Source: RYN-124 sp033851845
Lineage (GTDB): Bacteria > Actinomycetota > Actinomycetes > Mycobacteriales > SCTD01
Direction: 5' to 3'
DNA length: 64,000 bases
Assembly: GCA_033851845.1 (NCBI GenBank)
Contig: JAWWOH010000083.1
Span: forward strand, 5,052 to 69,051
In this document: positions 1-9,144 of the stretch, piece by piece
Position numbering within the stretch: position 1 is the first letter of the stretch
How the letters are laid out: every line of letters starts with the position of its first letter
Notes under the pieces: model-generated
Told to the model about the DNA's origin: nothing
Seen by the model: the letters and a program-made list of their open reading frames with translations, nothing else
Databases searched by the model: none
Position numbers and translations under genes: made by a program

Positions 1-357
1 GGGGGCCGCCGTCGACCGGGTGACAGGAGTCCGCCGCCTCGGAGGGAGAGCGGTGTCCGGATTTCGGTGAGCTTGAGTCCCGGTTCTGTCACTCTGCGTA
101 ATCGAATGATGCTTCGCTGTGATCTCACGAACGGTGCATATCGGTACGCCGAGCCGCTCGGCCGAGCGGTTTCGGGCGCACTGCGGGGGCGTTGCCATCG
201 AGGTGTCATCGACAGCGGCGACGCCGGTTTGGTGCGTCTGTGCCTCTTTGCCCCTCCGTTGGCGGCCCGGAGATGATCCGAAGTGGCTATAGGCCATTCG
301 CGCCGCATCCCCGATCCTTCTTGCACACGGTCACCGAGCCGTCACTGGAGGTCACGA
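1..357. other. Intergenic leader before the subtilase gene
   Basis: No convincing gene is seen. Short open frames occur on both strands, but none has a recognisable product or ribosome binding site. The stretch is slightly less GC-rich around 90-170 than the coding DNA that follows, consistent with a promoter region for the gene starting at 358. A Shine-Dalgarno-like GGAGG lies at about 347-351. The end of an upstream gene could lie before position 1. Confidence 0.5.
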
Positions 358-2205
358 ATGAGCGCAGGGTCACGCTGGGCGACCGGTGCAGTTGTACTGG
401 AGTCGAACGCCTGGACCCGCTCCGCGACGCTGGCCAAGAAGGCCGTGCTCGCAGCAGCCGTCGCCGCCGGCCTCCTGGGCACCGCGCTGTCCGCGGTCCC
501 GAGCAGCGCCTCGACCGCGCAGCCAGGCGTCCTGGACGCGGGCCTGTCGGTGACCGGCACCGCTGCTCAGCGGGTCGTCGTGTCCGGCGCGCACGGCGCC
601 ATGGCAGCCGTTCGCGCAGCGGTCACCCGCGTCGGCGGCACGGTGCGCGCACCCCTGCCGATCATCGACGGTGTATCCGCGACGGTCCCGGCCGACCGGC
701 TGGCGGAGCTGACCGGCACGCCGGGCGTCAAGGCCGTCACGGCCGACCGCGCCGGCAAGCTGTACGCAGCATCATGGGACGACACGACCTCCTCCTCCTC
801 GTACGTGTGGACCTCGCAGGCCGGCAACGCCTTCCAGGCCGGCAACAGAGGTGCCGGCGTCAGCGTCGCGGTCCTCGACACGGGCGTCGCCGCCGTCAAC
901 GACCTCGCCGGTCGCGTCATGGCCGGCCCCGACCTGTCGGGTGAGAACGCCAACACCGTCGACAGCTACGGCCACGGGACCGTGATGGCCGGCATCATCG
1001 CCGGCAGCGGCGTCGACGCCGGATCGTCGCCACGTACCGGCATCGCGCCTGCCGCCAAGATCATCAGCGTCAAGGTCGCCGGCGCCAGCGGCGCGACGGA
1101 CGTCTCGACCGTGCTGGCCGGCCTCTCCTGGGTCAACGCCTTCAAGGCCGACTACAACATCAAGGTCCTCAACCTGTCGTGGGGCGTCCCCTCGACGCAG
1201 AGCCCCTCGGTCGACCCGCTGAACTACGCGGTCGAGCAGCTGTGGGCGGGCGGCGTCACCGTGGTCGTCGCTGCGGGCAACACAGGTGGCCAGATCCTCA
1301 AGCCGGCTGACGACCCGCTCGTCATCACGGCAGGTGCGTTCGACGATCGCGGCGACATCAACACTGACAACGACGTCGTTCCGAACTGGTCGTCCGTCGG
1401 CCCGACAGCGCAGGGAGCGGCGAAGCCCGACCTGGTCGCGCCGGGTCGGACCGTCGTCGCCACTCGCTCGCCAGGCTCGACCGTGGAGCGCGACAACCCG
1501 AAGGCGCTCATCGCGCCGTCGTACATCAAGGGATCGGGTACGTCGGAGGCCGCGGCCGTCACGTCCGGAGCCGCCGCGCTGCTCATTGCCAAGAACCCCG
1601 CGATGACGCCGGACCAGGTGAAGGCGGCTCTGACGTCGACCGCGTTGCCGATCCCGAGCCTGTCGCGCAACTCGCAGGGGGCCGGCCGCCTCCAGATCAT
1701 GGCGGCCATGGCCAAGGACGTCTCCGGCGTGGCGTCGGCCGTTCCGACCGCCACGGGCACCGGGACGCTGCAGGCCAGCCGCGGCAGTGCGCCGTCCGTC
1801 ACGGTCAAGTGCAACGGCGTCGACAAGGTGCTCAACGACGAGACCACCTCGTGGTGCTCGGCCTGGAGCAGCAGCGCGTGGACCAGTTCGGCATGGACCA
1901 GCTCGGCCTGGACCAGCAGCGCGTGGACCAGCAGCGCGTGGACCAGCAGCGCGTGGACGAGCAGCGCGTGGACCAGCAGCGCCTGGACCAGCTCGGCCTG
2001 GACCAGCTCGGCCTGGACCAGCGCGGCGTGGACCAGCTCGGCGTGGACCAGCAGCGCCTGGACGAGCGCGGTCTACGAGTCGGAGGACACCTTCCTCGAC
2101 GCCTTCTGGGGTCACCGGCCGAAGTGGTACCAGAACGTGCCCGGTGAGCAGAGCGACGGCCCGCCGAGCACCGACAAGCATGATCTCGTGGTCGGCAACC
2201 TGTAG
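358..2205 (+). CDS. Secreted S8 subtilisin-like serine protease with AWTSS repeat tail
   Basis: This is a 615-residue secreted subtilase (peptidase S8). The N-terminus has a signal peptide with a long alanine-rich hydrophobic core (about residues 27-50), then an inhibitor-I9-like propeptide region (about 60-130). The catalytic triad is visible as Asp174 (VAVLDTG), His206 (GHGT) and Ser396 (GTSEAAA). Residues 502-571 are 14 tandem pentapeptides of the AWTSS type, followed by a 44-residue acidic/aromatic tail. ATG358 was chosen because GGAGG sits 6 nt upstream; an in-frame start at 283 would only lengthen the N-terminus. The next gene starts 2 nt after the stop, so the protease is probably co-transcribed with a c-di-GMP protein. 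Similar short Trp/Ser repeat tails occur in actinobacterial subtilases; their role here is unknown (surface association is an inference). Confidence 0.93.
   Translation: MSAGSRWATGAVVLESNAWTRSATLAKKAVLAAAVAAGLLGTALSAVPSSASTAQPGVLDAGLSVTGTAAQRVVVSGAHGAMAAVRAAVTRVGGTVRAPLPIIDGVSATVPADRLAELTGTPGVKAVTADRAGKLYAASWDDTTSSSSYVWTSQAGNAFQAGNRGAGVSVAVLDTGVAAVNDLAGRVMAGPDLSGENANTVDSYGHGTVMAGIIAGSGVDAGSSPRTGIAPAAKIISVKVAGASGATDVSTVLAGLSWVNAFKADYNIKVLNLSWGVPSTQSPSVDPLNYAVEQLWAGGVTVVVAAGNTGGQILKPADDPLVITAGAFDDRGDINTDNDVVPNWSSVGPTAQGAAKPDLVAPGRTVVATRSPGSTVERDNPKALIAPSYIKGSGTSEAAAVTSGAAALLIAKNPAMTPDQVKAALTSTALPIPSLSRNSQGAGRLQIMAAMAKDVSGVASAVPTATGTGTLQASRGSAPSVTVKCNGVDKVLNDETTSWCSAWSSSAWTSSAWTSSAWTSSAWTSSAWTSSAWTSSAWTSSAWTSSAWTSSAWTSAAWTSSAWTSSAWTSAVYESEDTFLDAFWGHRPKWYQNVPGEQSDGPPSTDKHDLVVGNL
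1861..2070 (+). repeat. 15-nt in-frame tandem repeat (14 units)
   Basis: Fourteen consecutive 15-nt units encode A-W-[TS]-S-[SA]. The protein is kept almost invariant while the Ser codons switch between AGC and TCG and the Ala codon varies (GCG, GCC, GCA). The variation is mostly synonymous, so selection appears to act on the peptide rather than on the DNA. Such a repeat can change in copy number by slippage in whole units without breaking the frame. Confidence 0.9.
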
Positions 2206-2207
2206 GG

Positions 2208-4793
2208 ATGTCCACCGCAGAAGCGCCAGCGCGACTGAGCGGCATGCGCACGCGCTGGGACGGCATGTCCGTCCCAGCGCGGCTGCGCGTCGTCGTCGGC
2301 GTCGTGCTCGCCATCGCTGTCACGGCGGTCTCGGTCGAGGCGCTCGTCCTGCGCGGCTCCGCGCTTCCCAACCCGTGGCGGCTGCTGCTCGTCGCACTGC
2401 TTCTTCCGCTCTCCGAGCGGGCGCTCCTGCACGTGCGGTTCGGCGCCCACCAGTACTCGTTCACGTGGGGCGAGGCGTGCATCGTCATCGGCTTCGCGAC
2501 CATCCCGCCGGGCTGGGTGCTGCTGCTCGCCGGCCCGGTCGTCACCGCGGTCCACCTGACTGCCCACCGGGGCTGGTTGAAGTCGCTGTTCAACGGCGCC
2601 GCGTTCACCCTCGCCACGGCCGTCGCGGCCGCCGGCGTCCAGCTGTTCGCCGTCACGCCGTACCGGCTGACGGATGGTCGCGACGCCGTTGTTCTGCTGG
2701 TGTCCGTCTCGCTGTTCAGCGCGACGAGCGCGCTGCTGACGTCGCTCGTCGTCGCAGTCGCGCAGAGCCGGCCGCCGAAGGCTGTGCTCGGCGAGGCGTG
2801 GCGGATGCTGTTCGCCATCTGGGCCGGCAACGTGCTCGCGGCTGCGGCGATGCTGTTCGTGGTCGAGACCAACGCCGTTCTGCTCGTCGGCGTACCTCCC
2901 GTCATGGCGGGTGTCTACGCGGCGTACCGCGGACTGCTGTCCACGCGGCAGGAACGCGACATGTGGCAGCAGTTCGAGGCCGCGACCCGGGAGCTGAACC
3001 AGCTCGAGGAGAGCGACATCGCAGAGGTGGCGCTGGTCCGCGCCGGCCAGCTGTTCCGCACCGGACGGATCGAGCTGCTGCTGCATGCCAACGGCCAGCG
3101 CACGAACCGCGTCTACTCGCTCGGTGACGACCAGCAGGTCATCTGCGTGTCCGGCGGCGCGGAGCTGACCATGTCGCCCGCCCGCACGACGTACGTCGCG
3201 ATCGGACCAGACGGCGAGACGCCCGTCGAGACGACGTGCATCGACGCACCGCTCGAGGGGCCGAAGGGACGGGTCGGCAGCCTGCGGCTCATCTTCGACG
3301 GCCCCGTCAAGCTCAACGCGCGCGAGCGGCATGTGCTGCGCACCTACGCGCACGCCGTCAGCACCACCGTTCTCAACGCAGGCCTGTACGACGACGTCCG
3401 TGCGGAGGCGCTCCGGCATGCCTACGAGGCGAGCCACGACCCGCTGACCGGCCTGGCCAACCGCGTGCTGCTGCAGGACGAGACGCGAAAGGCGATTGCC
3501 GGCACGGAAGGCACGAGCACGGCGCTGCTGCTGCTCGACCTCGACCACTTCAAGGAGATCAACGACACCCTCGGCCATGCCGCCGGCGACTTCCTCCTGC
3601 AGCGCGTCGCAGATCGGCTGTGCACCGTCGCCGGACCGAGCCGGCTCGTGTCGCGGCTTGGTGGGGACGAGTTCGCCGTGCTGGTGACCGGACTGGCATC
3701 ACCGAGCGACGCCGAGCCGCTCGCGGACAGCCTGCTGCGCGTCCTGGCGGAGCCGGTGGAGTTCGAGGGTCTTCGGCTGTCGGTCGAGGGCAGCCTGGGT
3801 GTCGCCTGCCACCCGCACGACGCCGCGGACGCGGATGAGCTGTTCCGGCGCGCGGACGTGGCGATGTACCAGGCGAAGACCGACCGCGGCTCGTGGGTGC
3901 GCTACGACCCGGTGCGCGACGACTCGAGCGTCTACCGGCTCGCCCTCGTCGCTGAGCTGCGATCCGCACTCGAGACCGACCAGATCGTCGCGCACTTCCA
4001 GCCGCAGGCCGACCTCGCCACCGGGCACATCGTCGGTGCCGAGGCACTGGCGCGCTGGCAGCACCCGACCCGAGGACTGCTGCCGCCGATGGAGTTCGTC
4101 GGTGTGACAGAGCAGTCGGGCCTGGTGCGCCCGTTCACCCTGCGCATCCTCGAGCTCGCTGTTGCCGAGTGCGTGACCTGGCAGCGGATCGGCCGGCCGG
4201 TGACCGTGGCGGTCAACCTGGCTGCCCGCTCGCTGCTGGACCGACAGCTCCCGGACGACGTTGCGTCGATCCTGAAGCGGCACGGACTGCCGGCCTCCTG
4301 CTTGGTGCTGGAGATCACCGAGACGACGGCCACCAGCGAGCTCGACGTCGTGGAGGAGATCCTCGGTGCGCTGCGGCGCATCGGCGTCGGCATCTCGGTC
4401 GACGACTTCGGCACCGGCTACTCGTCACTGGCGTTCCTGCAGCGCACCGCGGTGAACGAGCTGAAGGTCGACCGCTCCTTCGTCGCGGGGATGCTCGAGT
4501 CGGACAACGACATGGCGCTGGTTCGGGCGACCGTGCAGCTGGCGCACAGCCTCGGCGCGCGCGCGGTCGCCGAGGGCGTGGAGGACGGTGCGCTCGCCGC
4601 CGCACTGCGCGGCCTCGGTTGCGACATGGCGCAGGGCTACTGGTTGTCGCGGCCGGTGCCGCCGGAGGACATGAAGAGTCTGCTCGGCGTCGGCGCGGTT
4701 CCGGCCCCCGAGCACTGTTTCGCGATTCCCGAGCCGCGCGTCGTCGCCGAGCGCCGGGCCCCGAACTCGCTGCTGAGGGCCGTCGAGGGCTAG
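2208..4793 (+). CDS. Membrane GAF-GGDEF-EAL cyclic-di-GMP protein
   Basis: An 861-residue bifunctional c-di-GMP protein. Residues about 20-240 contain several hydrophobic helices (a MASE-like membrane sensor of no family I can name), then a GAF-like region (about 250-400). The diguanylate cyclase domain follows with an intact GGDEF motif at 485-489, and a phosphodiesterase domain with EAL at 612-614. The EAL catalytic set looks complete: VNLAARS, LEITET, DDFGTG (from about 732), LKVDRSF, AEGVE and AQGYW. It starts 2 nt after the protease stop, so it is probably the second gene of that operon. It is a close paralogue of the next gene (same architecture, long identical motifs), pointing to tandem duplication. 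Both activities look possible; the net direction cannot be read from sequence. Confidence 0.93.
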   Translation: MSTAEAPARLSGMRTRWDGMSVPARLRVVVGVVLAIAVTAVSVEALVLRGSALPNPWRLLLVALLLPLSERALLHVRFGAHQYSFTWGEACIVIGFATIPPGWVLLLAGPVVTAVHLTAHRGWLKSLFNGAAFTLATAVAAAGVQLFAVTPYRLTDGRDAVVLLVSVSLFSATSALLTSLVVAVAQSRPPKAVLGEAWRMLFAIWAGNVLAAAAMLFVVETNAVLLVGVPPVMAGVYAAYRGLLSTRQERDMWQQFEAATRELNQLEESDIAEVALVRAGQLFRTGRIELLLHANGQRTNRVYSLGDDQQVICVSGGAELTMSPARTTYVAIGPDGETPVETTCIDAPLEGPKGRVGSLRLIFDGPVKLNARERHVLRTYAHAVSTTVLNAGLYDDVRAEALRHAYEASHDPLTGLANRVLLQDETRKAIAGTEGTSTALLLLDLDHFKEINDTLGHAAGDFLLQRVADRLCTVAGPSRLVSRLGGDEFAVLVTGLASPSDAEPLADSLLRVLAEPVEFEGLRLSVEGSLGVACHPHDAADADELFRRADVAMYQAKTDRGSWVRYDPVRDDSSVYRLALVAELRSALETDQIVAHFQPQADLATGHIVGAEALARWQHPTRGLLPPMEFVGVTEQSGLVRPFTLRILELAVAECVTWQRIGRPVTVAVNLAARSLLDRQLPDDVASILKRHGLPASCLVLEITETTATSELDVVEEILGALRRIGVGISVDDFGTGYSSLAFLQRTAVNELKVDRSFVAGMLESDNDMALVRATVQLAHSLGARAVAEGVEDGALAAALRGLGCDMAQGYWLSRPVPPEDMKSLLGVGAVPAPEHCFAIPEPRVVAERRAPNSLLRAVEG

Positions 4794-4796
4794 CCA

Positions 4797-4814
4797 GGCG
4801 GCGACTGCGCCGCC
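4797..4814 (+). terminator. Short GC hairpin after first GGDEF-EAL gene
   Basis: A perfect 7-bp stem (GGCGGCG / CGCCGCC) with a 4-nt loop begins 4 nt after the stop codon. There is no T-run after it, so it may act only as an attenuator or an mRNA 3' end. Confidence 0.35.
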
Positions 4815-4955
4815 GCCCGATTCGTCCTCGGGTGGGGCGAACGGGCCCGCGGATATGGCTCGAAAGGACTACGGCGCGGGCCATGGCCGGGTGCAGAAGG
4901 CTCACCGACACTAGGTGGAGCTGCACCAGCGAGATGGCCCGGAAGGGGGACCGTG

Positions 4956-7448
4956 ATGGCTGACGCCGTAGCGGTCCCGGGCATGCGGCTTCGACCCGCC
5001 GACCGCCTCGTCGTCATCGTCGCAGCAGCCGCCCTCTGCGCGTGGACCGCGGCGATCAGCGATGTCGCGCTGACCGGCGCGGTGCCGGCCGCGTGGAAGC
5101 TGGCGTTCGCGGCGTCGTTCGCGTCGGTCTCGCAGCTTCCGGCGCTCCGCGTGACGCGTGGCTACGGGCCCGCATCGCTCGACCTCGGTGTTGCGGCGCT
5201 GCTGATCGGATGCGTGGTGCTGGGACCGGCCTGGTCGGTCGTGCTCTTCGGGCCGGCCGTGCTGCTCGTGCACACGCTCCTGCGTCGTCGACCCCTCGTC
5301 GCTCTGTACGACGCGACCTTCTTCACCGCTGCCACGGGCGCGGCCGTCGGGGTAGCCGCCCTCGTGGGCGCGTCGTCGTGGTCGTCGCCGCGCGGCCTGC
5401 TTGCTCTCGCCCTTGCCGCCATGACACTGCGGGCGGCCCAGCGGCTGGCGCGTGCGCTGCACCGGTCCGTGGTGTGCGGCGTGGCGTTCCCACCGACCTT
5501 GCTGGACCGGCTGGCCGTCGAGCCCGTCGTCCTCGCCGCCAACGGGGCGGTGGCCGGAGCCTTGCTCGTCGTCGTCGCCGTCGACGGGCCCTCGCGCCTG
5601 ACCCTGCCGCTGGCAGTTGCGACCGCTTTCCTCGCAAGTCACGTGATCGTGACGGCGTACCAGGCGAACCGGCGAACGCGCGCGCTCGAACGCGCGACCA
5701 GTCACCTCGGTCAGCTCGACGAGCTCGGAATCGCAGACGTGGCGCTGCGGAGCGCCTGCGAGCTGTTCGAGTGCCGATCGGCGGAGTTGCAGCTTGCTCC
5801 GGATCGCCGCCGGCCGCCGCGACGCTACGAGCTCGAGGCGGACGGCGTGGTGGTCTGCCGGCCGGGCTCTGTGGCCACCGCCGACATGAGCGGCGGCGAC
5901 GACGTCATGATCGCGCTGCGCGGGCCGGCGGGCGACTTCGGCCGGTTCTGGTTGCGGTTCGAATCGAGGGTGTCCCTGACACCGGGCGAGTGGGGCGCGC
6001 TGCGATCGTTCGCTCAGACGGTTGCACTCGCGATCCTCGCCGCGGGGTTGTACGACGACGTGCGCGTCGACGGTGCGCGACAGGCACACGACGCCAGCCA
6101 CGATCCACTGACCGGGCTGGCCAACCGGGCGCTGCTGCAGGAGAGCGTCCGCACCGCGGTCGAGGCGCCGCACAACCTCACGACGGCGCTGCTGCTGCTC
6201 GACGTCGACCACTTCAAGGAGATCAACGACACGCTAGGACATGCCGCCGGCGACGTCCTGCTGCGCCGCGTCGCCGATCGGCTGAGCTCCCTCGGTCGAC
6301 CCGGGGACCTCGTGAGCCGGCTCGGCGGAGACGAGTTCGCGGTGCTGCTGACCGGGTTGGAGTCGGCCGACGACGCGGCACCCGCCGCGGAGGACGTGCT
6401 GCGGCTGCTCACCGAGCCGGTTGCGTTCGAGGGGATGCGGCTCTCCGTCGAGGCGAGCGTCGGGCTGGCCTGCTACCCGGCCGATGCCGCCGATGCCGAC
6501 GAGCTGCTGCGCCGGGCCGAAGTGGCGATGTACCAGGCGAAGTCTGCCCGCGGGTCCTGGGTGCGCTACGAGCGCCAGCACGATGGGTCGAGCGTGGACC
6601 GGCTCGCTCTCGTCGCCGAGCTGCGGAGCGCCTTGGAGCGCGACGAGATCGTCGTCCACTACCAGCCGCAGGCCGACCTCGCGACAGGTCAGATCATCGG
6701 CGTCGAAGCACTGGCCCGGTGGGAGCATCCCGGCCGCGGTCTGCTCATGCCGGTCGACTTCATCGGGGTGGCCGAGCAGTCCGGGCTGGTCCGACCCTTC
6801 ACGCTGCGCGTGCTCGATCTCGCCGTCGCGGAGTGCGCGTGGTGGGCGAGGCGGGGGTCGAGTGCGACCGTCGCGGTCAACCTCGCGGCCCGGTCGCTGC
6901 TCGATCGGCAGCTGCCGCGCGACGTCGCCGCTGTGCTCGCGCGACACTCGCTTCCGCCTGACCGGCTCGTGCTGGAGATCACGGAGTCGACGGCAACCAG
7001 CGAGCTGGAGGTCGTCGAGGAGGTGCTCGGCCGGCTGCGTCGCCTCGGGGTCGCGCTGTCCGTCGACGACTTCGGCACGGGATACTCGTCCCTCGCGTTC
7101 CTGCAGCGGACCAAGGTCAACGAGCTCAAGGTCGACCGGTCGTTCGTGAGCGGGATGCTCGAGTCGGAGAGCGACGTCGCGCTCGTCCGCGCGACCGTCC
7201 TCCTCGCCCACAGCCTCGGCGCGAGAGCCGTTGCCGAGGGCGTCGAGGACCCCCGGCTCGCCGAGGCGCTGCGCGGGATCGGCTGCGACATGGCGCAGGG
7301 CTACTGGCTGTCCCGCCCAGTGCCGGCGCAGGAGCTGCAGGTCCTGCTGGGGGTGGACGAGGTCGGCCAGGGCGCACGGTTCCAGCTGCCGGAACCGCGG
7401 TTGGAGAAGCCCCTCCCGGTCAAGCACCTGCGCGCCGTCGAGGGCTGA
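4956..7448 (+). CDS. Membrane GAF-GGDEF-EAL cyclic-di-GMP protein (tandem paralogue)
   Basis: An 830-residue paralogue of the gene ending at 4793, with the same layout: hydrophobic N-terminal half (to about residue 235), a GAF-like segment, GGDEF at 457-461 and EAL at 584-586. The EAL active-site motifs (VNLAARS, LEITES, DDFGTG, LKVDRSF, AEGVED, AQGYW) are all present. The membrane and GAF parts have diverged more than the catalytic halves, so the pair probably senses different cues with the same output. ATG4956 fits the GGAAGGGGGA ribosome site at 4941-4950 better than the GTG three bases earlier. The 162-nt gap upstream leaves room for its own promoter. Confidence 0.92.
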   Translation: MADAVAVPGMRLRPADRLVVIVAAAALCAWTAAISDVALTGAVPAAWKLAFAASFASVSQLPALRVTRGYGPASLDLGVAALLIGCVVLGPAWSVVLFGPAVLLVHTLLRRRPLVALYDATFFTAATGAAVGVAALVGASSWSSPRGLLALALAAMTLRAAQRLARALHRSVVCGVAFPPTLLDRLAVEPVVLAANGAVAGALLVVVAVDGPSRLTLPLAVATAFLASHVIVTAYQANRRTRALERATSHLGQLDELGIADVALRSACELFECRSAELQLAPDRRRPPRRYELEADGVVVCRPGSVATADMSGGDDVMIALRGPAGDFGRFWLRFESRVSLTPGEWGALRSFAQTVALAILAAGLYDDVRVDGARQAHDASHDPLTGLANRALLQESVRTAVEAPHNLTTALLLLDVDHFKEINDTLGHAAGDVLLRRVADRLSSLGRPGDLVSRLGGDEFAVLLTGLESADDAAPAAEDVLRLLTEPVAFEGMRLSVEASVGLACYPADAADADELLRRAEVAMYQAKSARGSWVRYERQHDGSSVDRLALVAELRSALERDEIVVHYQPQADLATGQIIGVEALARWEHPGRGLLMPVDFIGVAEQSGLVRPFTLRVLDLAVAECAWWARRGSSATVAVNLAARSLLDRQLPRDVAAVLARHSLPPDRLVLEITESTATSELEVVEEVLGRLRRLGVALSVDDFGTGYSSLAFLQRTKVNELKVDRSFVSGMLESESDVALVRATVLLAHSLGARAVAEGVEDPRLAEALRGIGCDMAQGYWLSRPVPAQELQVLLGVDEVGQGARFQLPEPRLEKPLPVKHLRAVEG

Positions 7449-7513
7449 GGGCCGGCGCGAATCGGAAGAGCCTGTCGTCGTACGGCGGTACACTTCGCGG
7501 GTAGCAACAGGAA

Positions 7514-7882
7514 GGGGATGACAGGTCTCGACTCCGGATGTCGAGGCAGGGGAAGCGGGTCGAGGAAGGCGACGATGATCTCGTTAACCACGAAACGTCG
7601 CAAAAAAAACAAGCGCCGATTCTCATCGCGCCGCTTACACGCTCGCTGCCTAGCAGCAACGTGTAGCTGTCAGCCCGGGAGTGCCTCCGGCCCGGGACCT
7701 GGCATCGACAGGAGGATCACCGTCCGGCCCGGTCACGGGGGCGGACGGAACACCCAACAGTGACTGAGCCCGGCACCGTCTCGCTCGCGTGAACGGTGGG
7801 GCCGAGAAAACCACAGCGAGCTGCACCCGGAGAAGCCCTGCATTGCCACCGGAGGACCCGGGTTCGATTCCCGGCATCTCCA
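7514..7882 (+). ncRNA. ssrA: tmRNA (transfer-messenger RNA)
   Basis: One-piece tmRNA that rescues stalled ribosomes together with SmpB. The 5' end GGGGATG (7514-7520) pairs with CATCTCC (7875-7881), leaving discriminator A at 7882. A T-arm with a CCGGG stem and TTCGATT loop lies just before the 3' acceptor strand; CCA is not encoded. Reading from the resume codon GCA at 7601 gives the tag AKKTSADSHRAAYTLAA, then TAG at 7652-7654. The tag ends in the hydrophobic LAA degron recognised by Clp proteases, and it sits after an A-rich segment as usual. smpB, which is often adjacent, is not in this window. Open frames crossing this stretch are spurious. Start and end are set by the acceptor pairing and should be good to within a base or two. 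Confidence 0.95.
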
Positions 7883-8280
7883 AGAGCGTGACGTCCGCGG
7901 CACGCGTACGCACGTTGTTGGCGCCCTCCCAGCGGCGGTCCTCACTGGCCACTGCGGGGAGGGCGCCCTTCTTGGCAGACCGTGTGCCCGTAGCGGCTGA
8001 GCACCTCACGGGCCCAGGCGACGGCGTTGCTCGCGCGGATGCCTGATGGCTGTGGGCGCGTCCACAACGTGAGCTTGTCTGGACGGTTGGCGCCGCGCAC
8101 ACCATGCCGTGCAGGGATGAGGTCCTACCTCCCTGGCGGGGATCGCCCCCGGAGGCGCACTATCCGCACATGTCCGTCATGACGCTCGAAGGGAACGGGG
8201 GAGGTGGCGCGCGCTCAACCTGATCGCTCAATACCCAGCACTCCGTCGGCGCGGGGTCGCGCCAGAGTTGAGGGCGAACA
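7883..8280. other. Intergenic region after tmRNA
   Basis: About 400 nt without a supportable gene. It contains the stem-loop at 7920-7967 and the upstream region of the HTH-PAS gene. I looked for an integrase, or for a repeat of the tmRNA 3' end that would mark an att site, and saw neither. Confidence 0.5.
7920..7967 (+). terminator. Long stem-loop downstream of tmRNA
   Basis: An 11-bp perfect stem (GGCGCCCTCCC at 7920-7930 with GGGAGGGCGCC at 7957-7967) closes a 26-nt loop and is followed by CTTCTT. It begins 38 nt after the mature tmRNA end, a plausible site for transcription termination or 3' processing. The T-rich tail is weak. Confidence 0.5.
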
Positions 8281-9144
8281 TTGACTGACGCGTACGACGA
8301 GGAGCTGTTCGAGGCTCTCGATGATGTTATCCACGTGTTCGAGCGCGGGCGGGATCGCGTCGAGGTTGTCGTCGCTCGCGCGGCCGAGCTGAGAGCCGGG
8401 CGGTCGCGCGGGCTCCGCTATGCCGAGTTGCTCACAGGCGCGCGCAATCCACTGGTGCTCGACGTCCTGTCCGAGCTGCTGGACGGCCTGTTCGATGCCG
8501 GCAGCCGGCTGCGTCGGGCCGAAGTCAGAGCCTTGTACGCCGACAGCCTGAGCATGGACAAGATCGCATCGTTGCTAGGGGTTAGCCGGCAACGCGTATC
8601 TGCCATCATCAACAGCCCCTTCGGCCATGGTGAACGCGAGCACGCTGACGGTCGTGATCGGCGGTCGGGACTTTCGCTGACCGGTCCCGAATTCCGGCTG
8701 ATCGCCGAGTCGCTGCCGTTGCTCGTCGGTGTCTCGGACAGCGACGGCACCACGGAGTACGTCAACGAGCGAACTGTGGAGTACACAGGCCTGCGCCGCC
8801 CCACGAACGAACAGTGGGACTGGCTCTCCGTCCTTCATCCCCATGACCGGGAAGCTGCTCAGAGCAGTTGGCGCAACGCGATCGCGACGGGGGCGCCGTA
8901 CGAGATCGAGTCGCGGATCCGGCGTGCTGCCGACGGGGAGTACCGCTGGCACCTGTGCCGGAGCCTGCCGGTGCGCGGGCCTGATCGCCGCCCGCTCAAG
9001 TGGATCGGCACGGGCACCGACATCGACGACCTCAAGCGGGCCGAGAGCGAGCTGGCGCGACTGCGGGCAGCCATGGGCGAGACAGCGCCGGGGATCGCGG
9101 CATCACCGCGCCCGCCGGGGAAGTCCTTGCCGCAACGGCCGTAG
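8281..9144 (+). CDS. HTH-PAS sensory regulator (paralogue A)
   Basis: A 287-residue cytoplasmic protein I cannot assign to a named family. Residues about 5-60 are charged and helical. Residues about 75-115 contain a helix-turn-helix ending in VSRQRVSAIINSP. A PAS domain (about 140-260) ends in the PAC-type motif WIGTGTDI. A paralogue at 16345-17229 shares the whole layout. It probably binds DNA or a partner in response to a ligand on the PAS domain. The start is TTG, with GAGGG about 7 nt upstream; no better in-frame ATG precedes the conserved part. It converges on a GGDEF-EAL gene ending 27 nt away. The last codons overlap a 24-nt hairpin element shared with the paralogue. Confidence 0.75.
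   Translation: MTDAYDEELFEALDDVIHVFERGRDRVEVVVARAAELRAGRSRGLRYAELLTGARNPLVLDVLSELLDGLFDAGSRLRRAEVRALYADSLSMDKIASLLGVSRQRVSAIINSPFGHGEREHADGRDRRSGLSLTGPEFRLIAESLPLLVGVSDSDGTTEYVNERTVEYTGLRRPTNEQWDWLSVLHPHDREAAQSSWRNAIATGAPYEIESRIRRAADGEYRWHLCRSLPVRGPDRRPLKWIGTGTDIDDLKRAESELARLRAAMGETAPGIAASPRPPGKSLPQRP

Noticed and set aside
1861..2070. Short tandem repeats as a possible CRISPR array
   Set aside because: The 15-nt units are contiguous with no spacers and code in frame for AWTSS; no cas genes are present.
772..2181. Long open frame antisense to the subtilase gene, rich in Arg/Ala/Gly/Pro
   Set aside because: High GC leaves the opposite strand open. The frame has no recognisable domain, and the plus-strand frame has a catalytic triad.
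7518..8046. Short open frames across 7518-7763 and 7789-8046
   Set aside because: They lie in or across the tmRNA and its hairpin. The RNA pairing explains the sequence.
8206..8233. CAACCTGATCGCT upstream of the HTH-PAS gene as another hairpin arm
   Set aside because: The 13-nt match to the right arm at 33681-33693 has no left arm within reach, so it is probably chance or a decayed half.
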